Assembly: GCA_045807325.1 (NCBI GenBank) | Contig: JBJMHP010000204.1 | Coordinates: forward strand, 1-32,471 | Origin: CALGFH01 sp045807325 | GTDB taxonomy: Bacteria; Actinomycetota; CALGFH01 | DNA: 32,471 nt | Reading direction: 5' to 3' | In this document: one piece after another, positions 8,849-15,674 of the stretch | Layout of the letters: each line of letters begins with the position of its first letter | How positions within the stretch are numbered: position 1 is the first letter of the stretch | Position numbers and translations under genes: made by a program | Notes under the pieces: model-generated | Seen by the model: the letters and a program-made list of their open reading frames with translations, nothing else | What the model was told of the DNA's origin: nothing | The model's database searches: none

Positions 8849-8939
8849 CCGCTCCCTCTCCCGCAGCGAACCGACAGCGCCACGTCAGCCCCCGAGCCCA
8901 TCGTGGCATCAGCACCTGCCAGCGACCAAGGAGGACACC
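8849..8939. other. Divergent intergenic region, SARP / SnoaL-like gene
   Basis: This 91-bp region separates two divergent genes and should hold both promoters. It carries the SARP ribosome binding site next to 8849 and an AAGGAGG site at 8928-8934, five bases before the ATG of the SnoaL-like gene. No convincing -35/-10 pair is visible for either direction. Confidence 0.5.
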
Positions 8940-9332
8940 ATGCAGGAGCAGGAGGTGCGTGAGCTGTTCGAGCGGCTACGCAAGGCCATGGACCCGGCGG
9001 AGGAGTACAGGGAGCGCCACCAGGACTACCTCGTCGAGTTCCCCCAGTCGGGCGAGCGGATGGACCGGGACGGCCTCCGCAGGCTCCAGGAGACCTTCCC
9101 GGGCGGCGTGGGGCCCAAGATCCGGCTGCGCCGGGTGACCGGCAGCGGGGACATCTGGTTCCACGAGAGCCTCATCCACTACGCCGACGGCAAGGTCTTC
9201 TACGGCGTCAGCCGGGTCGAGTTCCGCGACGGCAAGATGTGGCGCGAGACCCGCTACTACGCCGAGCCGTTCGAGGTCCCGGCGTGGCGGGCCGAGTGGT
9301 CCAAGCCGGTCCTCGAGCCGGTGGCCGGCTGA
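8940..9332 (+). CDS. SnoaL-like / NTF2-fold small protein
   Basis: A 130-residue protein with the pattern of the SnoaL-like NTF2-fold superfamily: an N-terminal helix pair (REL FERLRKAMDPAEEYRERH), a DYLVEFPQSGERMDRDGLRRLQE segment matching the typical D-Y.V...P.SGER..GR.a...f signature, and a C-terminal sheet ending WRETRYYAEPFEVPAWRAEW. Family members are cyclases, isomerases or proteins of unknown role; no catalytic assignment is possible. The start at 8940 has an ideal AAGGAGG site five bases upstream. It diverges from the SARP gene, which could regulate it (inference), and its stop lies 4 bp from that of the convergent epimerase gene. Confidence 0.88.
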   Translation: MQEQEVRELFERLRKAMDPAEEYRERHQDYLVEFPQSGERMDRDGLRRLQETFPGGVGPKIRLRRVTGSGDIWFHESLIHYADGKVFYGVSRVEFRDGKMWRETRYYAEPFEVPAWRAEWSKPVLEPVAG

Positions 9333-9336
9333 CCGG

Positions 9337-10314
9337 CTAGCTCGCCGCCAGGGCGCGGTCGTCGGCGGTGAAGTCGGCGTCCGCGTCCTTGGGCGGGTTG
9401 GCCAGGTGCCAGGCGACCGAGCGGGCAAGGGCCTCGTGCGGGTCGGTCTCGGTCCAGCCGAGCAGGTCGCGGGCCTTGCTGGAGTCGACCAGGAGGTGCT
9501 GGGAGACGGTGCCCAGCGCTCTGAGGTCGTCGGGGAGCAGCACGTCGGGGACCCGGACCAGCTCGGCCTCCGAGCCGGCGGCCTCGAGCACGTGGCGGGC
9601 CCACAGGCCCATCGACCAGGTGCGGGCCTCACCCAGGTTGAGGACCTCGGCCACGGTGGCGTCGGACTCGAGCGCCAGGCGGATGCCGGCGGCCACGTCG
9701 CGGACGTAGCCCCGCGTCCACAGCCAGCCGCCCGCCCCGGCCGGGATGCGGGTCCGGCCCGCCCGGACCCGGCGCAGGACCGGCTCCTCGCGGCGCTGGT
9801 GGTCACGCTCGCCGTAGACCATCGGCAGCCGGCACACCGTGGCCGCCCTGGCCAGGTAGGCGTCCTCCACGTCCAGCTTCTCGTAGGTGTCGGCGTCGGG
9901 CGAGGGATGGGGCCGGCCCCGGTAGGGGAAGCGCTCGGACCGGACCGGGGAGGTCTCGTCGACCGGCAGCGGGTCGGTCTCGGTCCCGGCCAGCACCGCC
10001 CCGAACGCCCGGTACACGTCCATGCTGGACACGACCAGCAGCCGCAGGTCGTCGCCAACGGCGGCAAGGGCGGTCTCGGCGTCGGCGGCCGAGTAGGCGC
10101 AGTTGTCGACCACCGCCTCGGGGTCGAACTCGTCGACCGGGCCGCGCAGGTGCGGCAGGTCCTGGCGGTCGGCGTGCAGGTGGTCGACCTCGGCCAGGTC
10201 GGCCGGCTCGTGCTCGCCCCGGTGCACGACCAGCAGCTCGTGGCCGTGGGCGTGCAGCTCCTCGACGATGGCGGCGCCGATGAACCTGGTCCCGCCCAGC
10301 ACCATCACCCGCAT
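9337..10314 (-). CDS. NAD-dependent epimerase/dehydratase family protein
   Basis: A 325-residue extended short-chain dehydrogenase. The Rossmann dinucleotide motif GGTRFIG sits at residues 7-13, VVSSMDVY near 100 ends the serine-bearing strand, and the late segment TRGYVRDVAAGI matches the sugar-nucleotide epimerase-like / CSP41-like GGTRFIG group. The usual YxxxK catalytic pair is not canonical: the candidate segment reads DTYEKLDVED, with Lys two positions after Tyr, so oxidoreductase activity is uncertain. The ATG at 10314 has a GGAGAAGGAG site and follows the era stop by 18 bp, making it the last gene of the phoH-ybeY-corC-cdd-era run. Confidence 0.85.
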   Translation of the reverse strand: MRVMVLGGTRFIGAAIVEELHAHGHELLVVHRGEHEPADLAEVDHLHADRQDLPHLRGPVDEFDPEAVVDNCAYSAADAETALAAVGDDLRLLVVSSMDVYRAFGAVLAGTETDPLPVDETSPVRSERFPYRGRPHPSPDADTYEKLDVEDAYLARAATVCRLPMVYGERDHQRREEPVLRRVRAGRTRIPAGAGGWLWTRGYVRDVAAGIRLALESDATVAEVLNLGEARTWSMGLWARHVLEAAGSEAELVRVPDVLLPDDLRALGTVSQHLLVDSSKARDLLGWTETDPHEALARSVAWHLANPPKDADADFTADDRALAAS

Positions 10315-10332
10315 CCGCGCTCCTTCTCCTGG

Positions 10333-11214
10333 TCAGAACCCGAGGCGCGACAGCTGGCGGGGGTCGCGCTGCCAGTCCTTGGCCACCTTGACCCTCAGGT
10401 CGAGGTAGACCTTGGTGCCGAACAGGGCCTCCAGCTCGGCTCTGGCCTCGGTGCCGATGTCGCGCAGGACCGACCCGCCGCGGCCGAGGACGATCGGCTT
10501 CTGGCTGGCCCGCTCCACGAACAGGACCGCCCGGATGACCAGCAGGTCCTCCCGCTCCGGGTCGGGCCCCATCTCCTCGACCAGCACGGCCACCGAGTGG
10601 GGCAGCTCGTCGCGCACCCTGGCCAGTGCCTTCTCGCGGATCAGCTCGGCCACCAGGTGCTGCTCGGGCTCGTCGCTGGTGTGGCCCTCCGGATACAGGG
10701 GGCGTCCTTCGGGGAGGTGGCTCATGACCAGCTCGACCAGCAGGCCGAGCTGGTCGCCGGTGCGGGCCGAGACGGGCACGATCTCGGCGAAGTCGGCCAG
10801 GGTGCCCGCGGCCTGGAGGGCGGCGGCCATCTTGGCCCGGGGGGCGGCGTCCATCTTGTTGACCACGCAGAACTTGGGGGTGGCCACCTTGGCCAGCTCG
10901 CCGGCCAGGAACCGGTCCCCGGGGCCGACCCCGGCGGCCGCGTCGACCAGCATGAGGATCAGGTCGACCTCGGACAGGGTGCCTCGGACCAGGTCGTTGA
11001 GGCGCTGGCCGAGCAGGGTGCGGGGCTTGTGGAGGCCGGGGGTGTCGACCAGCACCGCCTGGCCCTCGGGGCGGTGCAGGACCCCCCGGACGACCGAGCG
11101 GGTGGTCTGCGGCTTGTCCGAGACGATCGCCAGCTTCTGGCCGAGCAGGGCGTTGAGCAGGGTCGACTTGCCGACGTTGGGCCGCCCGGCCAGGGCCACC
11201 AGGCCGGACTTCAC
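10333..11214 (-). CDS. era: GTPase Era
   Basis: A 293-residue ribosome-assembly GTPase that binds 16S rRNA. G1 is GRPNVGKST at residues 10-18, G2 lies around DKPQTTRSVV, G3 is DTPG, G4 is NKMD, and G5 lies in the VSARTG segment. The C-terminal KH domain carries the SQKPIVLGRGGSVLRDIG signature that binds the 3' end of 16S rRNA. I used the GTG at 11214 because the G1 motif follows at the normal distance and it overlaps the cdd stop as GTGA, a translational-coupling arrangement. An in-frame extension further upstream is only the cdd gene read in another frame. Confidence 0.97.
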   Translation of the reverse strand: MKSGLVALAGRPNVGKSTLLNALLGQKLAIVSDKPQTTRSVVRGVLHRPEGQAVLVDTPGLHKPRTLLGQRLNDLVRGTLSEVDLILMLVDAAAGVGPGDRFLAGELAKVATPKFCVVNKMDAAPRAKMAAALQAAGTLADFAEIVPVSARTGDQLGLLVELVMSHLPEGRPLYPEGHTSDEPEQHLVAELIREKALARVRDELPHSVAVLVEEMGPDPEREDLLVIRAVLFVERASQKPIVLGRGGSVLRDIGTEARAELEALFGTKVYLDLRVKVAKDWQRDPRQLSRLGF

Positions 11215-11645
11215 GGCCTGCTCCCGGGGTCGAGGGCTTCGGGTCCGAAGCTGTCGGGTAGCAGGGCGCCCAGGGTGGTGGTGCGCACCTCCTCCCCGGT
11301 CTCGCCGGCGCACAGCACCTCCAGGTCGGCGCCCCTGGGGAACTCGCGCAGGACCTGCCGGCACGCTCCGCAGGGGGTGACCGGGTCGGGGCCGTTGCCG
11401 GCGACGGCGATGGCCAGGAACCGGCGCGACCCGGCGGCCACGGCCGCCACCACCGCCGACCGCTCGGCGCAGATGGCCAGGCCGTAGCTGGCGTTCTCGA
11501 CGTTGGCGGCGGTGATCACGTCGCCCTGCTCGGTGAGCAGCGCCGCCCCGACCCGGAACCCGGAGTAGGGGGCGTACGCGCGCTCGCGGGCGGCCCGGGC
11601 GGCGGCGACCAGCTCACCGGCCGACGGCCGGGAGGAGGGGTTCAT
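11211..11645 (-). CDS. cdd: Cytidine deaminase
   Basis: A 144-residue zinc-dependent nucleoside deaminase converting cytidine and deoxycytidine to the uridines (pyrimidine salvage). The substrate-binding region AYAPYSGFRVGAALL and NVENASYGL are present, with the zinc site in AICAERSAV (Cys and the catalytic Glu) and PCGACRQVL (two Cys). This three-Cys ligand set is that of the small tetrameric type. The ATG at 11645 overlaps the corC stop as ATGA, and the stop overlaps era as GTGA. Cdd between corC and era is a familiar order in Gram-positive genomes. Confidence 0.96.
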   Translation of the reverse strand: MNPSSRPSAGELVAAARAARERAYAPYSGFRVGAALLTEQGDVITAANVENASYGLAICAERSAVVAAVAAGSRRFLAIAVAGNGPDPVTPCGACRQVLREFPRGADLEVLCAGETGEEVRTTTLGALLPDSFGPEALDPGSRP

Positions 11646-12949
11646 AGCCGGCGGGCCTGGGCGGTGATGTCCTGGGACTCCTCCGGCGGTCCCAGCCGGT
11701 GGATGCGGACCCGGCCGATGCGCCGGCCCTGGACCCGCTCGGCCCGCAGCCGCAGCCCCTGGAACTCGACCTCCTGGCCCTCGCGGGGCACCCCGCCGAC
11801 CAGGTTGAACAGCAGCCCGCCGATCGAGTCCCACTCGGTCGAGGGCAGCTCCACGTCCAGCAGCTCGTTGACCTCGTCCACGTCCAGGCGGGCGTTGACC
11901 CGGTAGTCGCCGTCGGGCAGGGGCTCGACGTTCGGCTCCTCCCGGTCGTACTCGTCGGCGATCTCCCCGACGATCTCCTCCAGCAGGTCCTCCAGGGTGA
12001 CCAGGCCCGAGGTGCCGCCGTACTCGTCGATCACGATCACCATGTGGCTCTTGCGCTTGCGCATCTCGCGCAGGCCCTCGGCGGCCCGCATCGACTCGGG
12101 CATGAACTGGGCCTGGCGCAGGATGTCGGCCAGCGGCTTGTCGGTCTGGCCGTCGTGGAGGCGGCGGAGCACGTCCTTGGCGTAGGCCAGGCCGACGACC
12201 TCGTCGATGGTGCCGTCGTAGACGGGGATGCGCGAGAAGCCGGTGCGCAGGATCAGCTCCAGCACGTCCTCGAGCGAGGTCTCGCGGGGGACGGCCACCA
12301 TGTCGGGCCGGGGCACCATGACCTCGCGCAGGATGGTGTCGCCGAACTCGAAGATCGAGTGGATCATCTCCCGCTCTTCTTCCTCGATCACCTCGTCGCG
12401 CTCGGCCTCGTCGACCATGGCCTTGATCTCGTCCTCGGAGACGAAGGGGCCGCTCTTCAGTCCCTTGCCCGGGGTGACCACGTTGCCCATGGCGATCAGT
12501 AACCGGGCCAGCGGGCCAAGGACCGGCAGGCGGGTGAGCACGTACACGACCGGCGCCACCGTCAGCGCGGCCCGGTCGGTCTGCTGGACGGCGTAGGTCT
12601 TGGGCGCCACCTCGGCGAAGATGAAGGTGATCAGGGTCATGCTGAGGGCCGCGATCGCCACCCCGAGACCGCCGCCGACGAGCCGGTCCATCACCGAGGT
12701 GAACAGGGCGGTGGCGGTGAACTGGACCACCAGAAGCAGCAGCAGGACCAGGTTGAGGAACCGGGCCGGCTGCTCGACCAGGTTGAGGAGCTGGGCGGCG
12801 CCCCGGCGCTGCTCCTCGCGCAGGTGCATGGCCCGGGCCCGGCTCATCCGGGTCAGGCTGGTCTCGGCCGCGGCCAGAAAGGCGGCGATCCCGGTCAGGG
12901 CGATCACCGCCAGCAGGGTCCAGATGTCGTTGGTGTTGAGCCGGTTCAC
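11642..12949 (-). CDS. CNNM/CorC-family membrane protein (DUF21, CBS pair, CorC domain)
   Basis: A 435-residue membrane protein. Residues 1-~200 are the CNNM/DUF21 domain, with hydrophobic helices near 8-30, 62-83 and 95-115 plus a TYAVQ..AP re-entrant region. A CBS pair follows (VPRPDMVAV..., SRIPVYDGTIDEVVGLAYAKD, then VIVIDEYGGTSGLVTLEDLLEEIVGEI), and the C-terminal CorC/HlyC domain runs from ~345. Family members are implicated in Mg2+ or divalent-cation efflux and are often mis-named hemolysin C. The GTG start at 12949 overlaps the ybeY stop as GTGA; the stop overlaps the cdd start as ATGA, so the three are likely translated together. Confidence 0.95.
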   Translation of the reverse strand: MNRLNTNDIWTLLAVIALTGIAAFLAAAETSLTRMSRARAMHLREEQRRGAAQLLNLVEQPARFLNLVLLLLLVVQFTATALFTSVMDRLVGGGLGVAIAALSMTLITFIFAEVAPKTYAVQQTDRAALTVAPVVYVLTRLPVLGPLARLLIAMGNVVTPGKGLKSGPFVSEDEIKAMVDEAERDEVIEEEEREMIHSIFEFGDTILREVMVPRPDMVAVPRETSLEDVLELILRTGFSRIPVYDGTIDEVVGLAYAKDVLRRLHDGQTDKPLADILRQAQFMPESMRAAEGLREMRKRKSHMVIVIDEYGGTSGLVTLEDLLEEIVGEIADEYDREEPNVEPLPDGDYRVNARLDVDEVNELLDVELPSTEWDSIGGLLFNLVGGVPREGQEVEFQGLRLRAERVQGRRIGRVRIHRLGPPEESQDITAQARRL

Positions 12950-13488
12950 GGTCGCTCACCGGCGCGCCAGCGCGCCAGCAGCTCGTTGGTGCGGGCCCTC
13001 ATGGCCTGCTCCTCGTCGGGTTCGGCGTGGTCGAAGCCGCACAGATGCAGGATGCCGTGCACGGTCAGCAGCTCCAGCTCGGCGGCCAGGCTCTGGCCGT
13101 TGCGGCTGGCCTGCTCGGACGCGTAGGCCGGGCAGAGGACGATGTCGCCGAGCAGCCAGGGGGCGTCGTCGTCCTCCTCCTCGTCGAGGTCGTCCTCGTC
13201 GTCGCGGTCGCCGAGGCGGTCGGCGGCGAACCCGCGCGGCCCCGACGGCCCCTCGGGCGGGCCCGAGGCGGGCGAGGGCCCGTCGATCGGGAAGGCGAGC
13301 ACGTCGGTGGGCCGCTCCTCACCCATGAACCGCCCGTTGAGGTCGGTCATGACCTTCCGGTCCACCAGCAGCAGCGAGACCTCGGACTCCTCGACCCCCT
13401 CGGCGTCCATGACAAGCCGGGCCAGCCGGGTCAGGGCCGGCTCGTCCACCCGGTAGTCGGCCTGCTCATTGGCCAGGAACACGCTCAT
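12946..13488 (-). CDS. ybeY: Endoribonuclease YbeY with acidic insertion
   Basis: A 180-residue zinc-dependent single-strand endoribonuclease acting in 16S rRNA 3'-end maturation and ribosome quality control. The zinc signature HGILHLCGFDH is at 144-154 (His144, His148, His154), and the conserved RPTDVLAFP and LLGDIVLCP segments are present. Between those two segments, residues ~70-109 are an insertion absent from the compact family core: first Pro/Gly-rich, then a run of nearly all Asp/Glu (94-108). It would extend a surface loop near the active site. The ATG at 13488 follows phoH by 55 bp, the usual phoH-ybeY neighbourhood. Confidence 0.95.
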   Translation of the reverse strand: MSVFLANEQADYRVDEPALTRLARLVMDAEGVEESEVSLLLVDRKVMTDLNGRFMGEERPTDVLAFPIDGPSPASGPPEGPSGPRGFAADRLGDRDDEDDLDEEEDDDAPWLLGDIVLCPAYASEQASRNGQSLAAELELLTVHGILHLCGFDHAEPDEEQAMRARTNELLARWRAGERP

Positions 13489-13543
13489 CGCCGGCCCCCT
13501 GGACCGGCCGGCGGGCCCGTGGTGGGATGCGGAGGTTCGGTCA

Positions 13544-15592
13544 CTAGGACCTGGCCTCGTCGTAACGACGGTAGGCCTCGACGATGTCCTGGACGATCCG
13601 GTGCCGGACCACGTCCCGGCTCGACAGGTACACGAACGCCAGGTCGTCGATCCCGGTCAGGATCTCCCGGACCACATTGAGCCCGGAATGCTGCCCCGAC
13701 GGCAGGTCGATCTGGGTGATGTCCCCCGTCACCACCGCCTTGGAGTTGAACCCCAACCGGGTCAGGAACATCTTCATCTGCTCCGGCGTGGTGTTCTGCG
13801 CCTCATCAAGCACGATAAACGAGTCATTAAGGGTGTTGTGGGTAACCAGGAAGTCGTCGGTCACATACAGCGAGTCGCCGGCCGCCACCTGGATGCAGAG
13901 CGTCTCAGCGTCACCCGCGGGCTCGATGCTGTCAATGAAGCGCATCGGCCGCCCACCGCCAGTTCTGTTGTAGAGCTCGCGCTTGCGGGTCAGCCGGAAC
14001 GGCTCGATCCCGTCGGGCAGGCGGATATCCAGGATGTAGGCGTCGAGGCGGTGGTGCACGTCCCGGCCCCGGGCATGCCCGGGTGCGCGGCCGACGGCCG
14101 GCCGGGTCCGCCAGTAGGCGACGCCGCCCAGGGAGCGGACCAGGAACACCACGTCGTCCCGCAGGCGCTCCGAGGACGTCCCGTACTGTACGCGGCAGGT
14201 CCGGCCGCGCTGGGTGACCGGTCCCCCGTCGGTGTCCAGCAGGCCCTGGAGCACGGCCAGACGGACCTGGGAGGAGTTGTGGAGGTAGCGCTCGGGGACG
14301 AACTTGGTGTTCGAGCGCGTCCCGGTGAGCCCGAGGTCCCGGAGCACGACCGTCACCGGGTTGGCCACGCGGAGCGCACCCTGGGCGGCAGCCGTTTGAC
14401 GGAGGAGGTAGTGCAGACCGCCCCGATGGCGTACGTCGATGCCTTCGAGACTGTGTTCGAGCGCCGATACCAGCTCCGCGTCGGTCGTGGTGAAGACCGG
14501 CGTTGTGGTTGCGGTTAGGTATCCGTCTCCAAGGAGCAGCCCGAGCGCGTACGGATCGAGCGGGACCTCGCGGGGAAGGAACTCGGCGGGGCGGTTCATC
14601 AGCGGCAGCTCGAAACGATGGTAGTGCGCCGCCCTGAGCTGCCCAAGCAGCTCACGGGTCTCCAGCACGCGCGGAGGCTTGCCGCGCCGCCGGTCGTCGC
14701 GGGTGGCGACGGCCCACAGGTGCTCGGCGCAGCACAAGGTCGACGCCCCATCCTGGGCACGGACGCGGAAGACCTCTCTGCGCCCTTGTGGGTAGACGCC
14801 CAGCACCGGGGTGGGCAGGCCGTTCGAGCCGATCACCAGGTCCCCGACCTGGAGGCTACCGATCGGGCGGAACCCGTCAGGGGTGAGCACCTGCCGGTCA
14901 TACGGCTGCGACCTTCCCCGCATGTACGCCAGGGGGGCGACCTCGATGGTGCCGCGTTCCATCATGCGGCCGATCTGCTCGGCGTCGATCATCTCGTAGA
15001 GGGCGTCGTAGAGGGGGCGCAGGTAGGGGTCGATCTTCTCCGAGAGGGTGCCGGGGAGGTAGCCGAGCTTCTCGCCGGCCTCGACGGCCGGGCGGGTGAG
15101 GATCAGGCGGTTGACCTGCTTGGCCATCAGGGCCTGGACGGCGACGGCCATGGCCAGGTAGGTCTTGCCGGTGCCGGCGGGGCCGATGCCGAAGACCACG
15201 GTGTTCTTGCGGATGGCGTCGACGTACTTCTTCTGGCCGACCGTCTTGGGCTTGATGGAGCGGCCGCGGCTGGTCAGCACCGAGTCGCCGAAGACGGCCG
15301 ACGGGCGGGCCTCCCCGTCGCCGCGGATGATGTCGATGGAGCGGCCGACGGTGTCGGCGGTGAGGGCGTCACCTCGCTCCAGCAGGGTGATCAGCTCCTC
15401 GAAGAGACGGGCGACCCGTTCGGCGTCGGTCTGCTCGCCGGTGATGGTGATCTCGTTGCCGCGGACGAAGACGGTGCTCTCGAAGGCGGCCTCGATCAGC
15501 TTGAGCAGCTCGTCCCGGGTTCCAAGGAGGCTGACCATCGAGTGGTTCCCGGGGACCAGCACCTTGACCTGGACCTGTGTTGGTTGCCGCAC
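13544..15592 (-). CDS. phoH: PhoH-family ATPase, interrupted by an intein
   Basis: A PhoH-like ATPase (probable RNA-linked NTPase of the ybeZ type) encoded as one 682-residue precursor. N-extein residues 1-227 carry a KH-like N-terminal region and Walker A GPAGTGKT at 137-144. C-extein residues 587-682 begin TLNDSFIVLDEAQNT, containing Walker B (IVLDEAQ), followed by the VVTGD..Q.DLP segment typical of PhoH. Residues 228-586 are an intein (listed separately). After splicing the host protein would be 323 residues, normal for the family, with the junction reading MRGR-TLNDS as in intein-free homologues. The start is a GTG at 15592; a strong -10-like box lies about 70 bases upstream. It heads the phoH-ybeY-corC-cdd-era run. 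Confidence 0.96.
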   Translation of the reverse strand: MRQPTQVQVKVLVPGNHSMVSLLGTRDELLKLIEAAFESTVFVRGNEITITGEQTDAERVARLFEELITLLERGDALTADTVGRSIDIIRGDGEARPSAVFGDSVLTSRGRSIKPKTVGQKKYVDAIRKNTVVFGIGPAGTGKTYLAMAVAVQALMAKQVNRLILTRPAVEAGEKLGYLPGTLSEKIDPYLRPLYDALYEMIDAEQIGRMMERGTIEVAPLAYMRGRSQPYDRQVLTPDGFRPIGSLQVGDLVIGSNGLPTPVLGVYPQGRREVFRVRAQDGASTLCCAEHLWAVATRDDRRRGKPPRVLETRELLGQLRAAHYHRFELPLMNRPAEFLPREVPLDPYALGLLLGDGYLTATTTPVFTTTDAELVSALEHSLEGIDVRHRGGLHYLLRQTAAAQGALRVANPVTVVLRDLGLTGTRSNTKFVPERYLHNSSQVRLAVLQGLLDTDGGPVTQRGRTCRVQYGTSSERLRDDVVFLVRSLGGVAYWRTRPAVGRAPGHARGRDVHHRLDAYILDIRLPDGIEPFRLTRKRELYNRTGGGRPMRFIDSIEPAGDAETLCIQVAAGDSLYVTDDFLVTHNTLNDSFIVLDEAQNTTPEQMKMFLTRLGFNSKAVVTGDITQIDLPSGQHSGLNVVREILTGIDDLAFVYLSSRDVVRHRIVQDIVEAYRRYDEARS
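13835..14911 (-). mobile_element. Intein with LAGLIDADG homing endonuclease inside PhoH
   Basis: This is a 359-residue in-frame insertion. It starts with Ser1 (SQPYDRQVLTPDGFRPIGSL, block A) rather than the commoner Cys, has a block B His at about 64 (CCAEHLWAV), and ends FLVTHN with the terminal His358-Asn359 pair; the first C-extein residue is Thr. Ser1, HN and Thr+1 fit a class 1 protein-splicing mechanism. Between the splicing blocks are two LAGLIDADG helices, ALGLLLGDG (122-130) and VLQGLLDTDG (220-229), plus NTKFVPERYL, typical of intein homing endonucleases; both acidic residues are kept, so the endonuclease may be active. It is inserted a few residues before Walker B. PhoH inteins are, to my recollection, known in actinobacteria. 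Confidence 0.95.
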
Positions 15593-15659
15593 GCTTGCCG
15601 TTAGCCCCTCCGTCTGGGGACGCCGTCGTTCGCCGACCGCGGCGGCCGGCGGATTCCCG

Positions 15660-15665
15660 AGTATA
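15660..15665 (-). promoter_or_regulatory. Candidate -10 box upstream of phoH
   Basis: TATACT on the minus strand is a near-perfect TANNNT -10 element, rare in DNA of this composition. It lies in the 82-bp gap between the S9 peptidase stop and the phoH GTG. No good -35 is seen 17-18 bp upstream. It would give a leader of roughly 60 nt for the phoH operon. Confidence 0.45.
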
Positions 15666-15674
15666 GCGAGCCGT

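Noticed and set aside
5303..8962. A plus-strand open frame of over 1200 codons opposite the SARP and GH15 genes
   Set aside because: Its product is a low-complexity Gly/Gln/Leu/Pro/Arg string with no domains. It is a stop-free antisense frame caused by high GC, while the minus strand has clear domains.
11211..12959. A 582-codon open frame joining cdd with upstream sequence
   Set aside because: The upstream part is corC in another frame; cdd begins at 11645 with an ATGA overlap.
13469..14518. A plus-strand open frame across the intein region
   Set aside because: Antisense of ybeY, phoH and the intein; its codon bias is poor and the intein blocks are clear on the minus strand.
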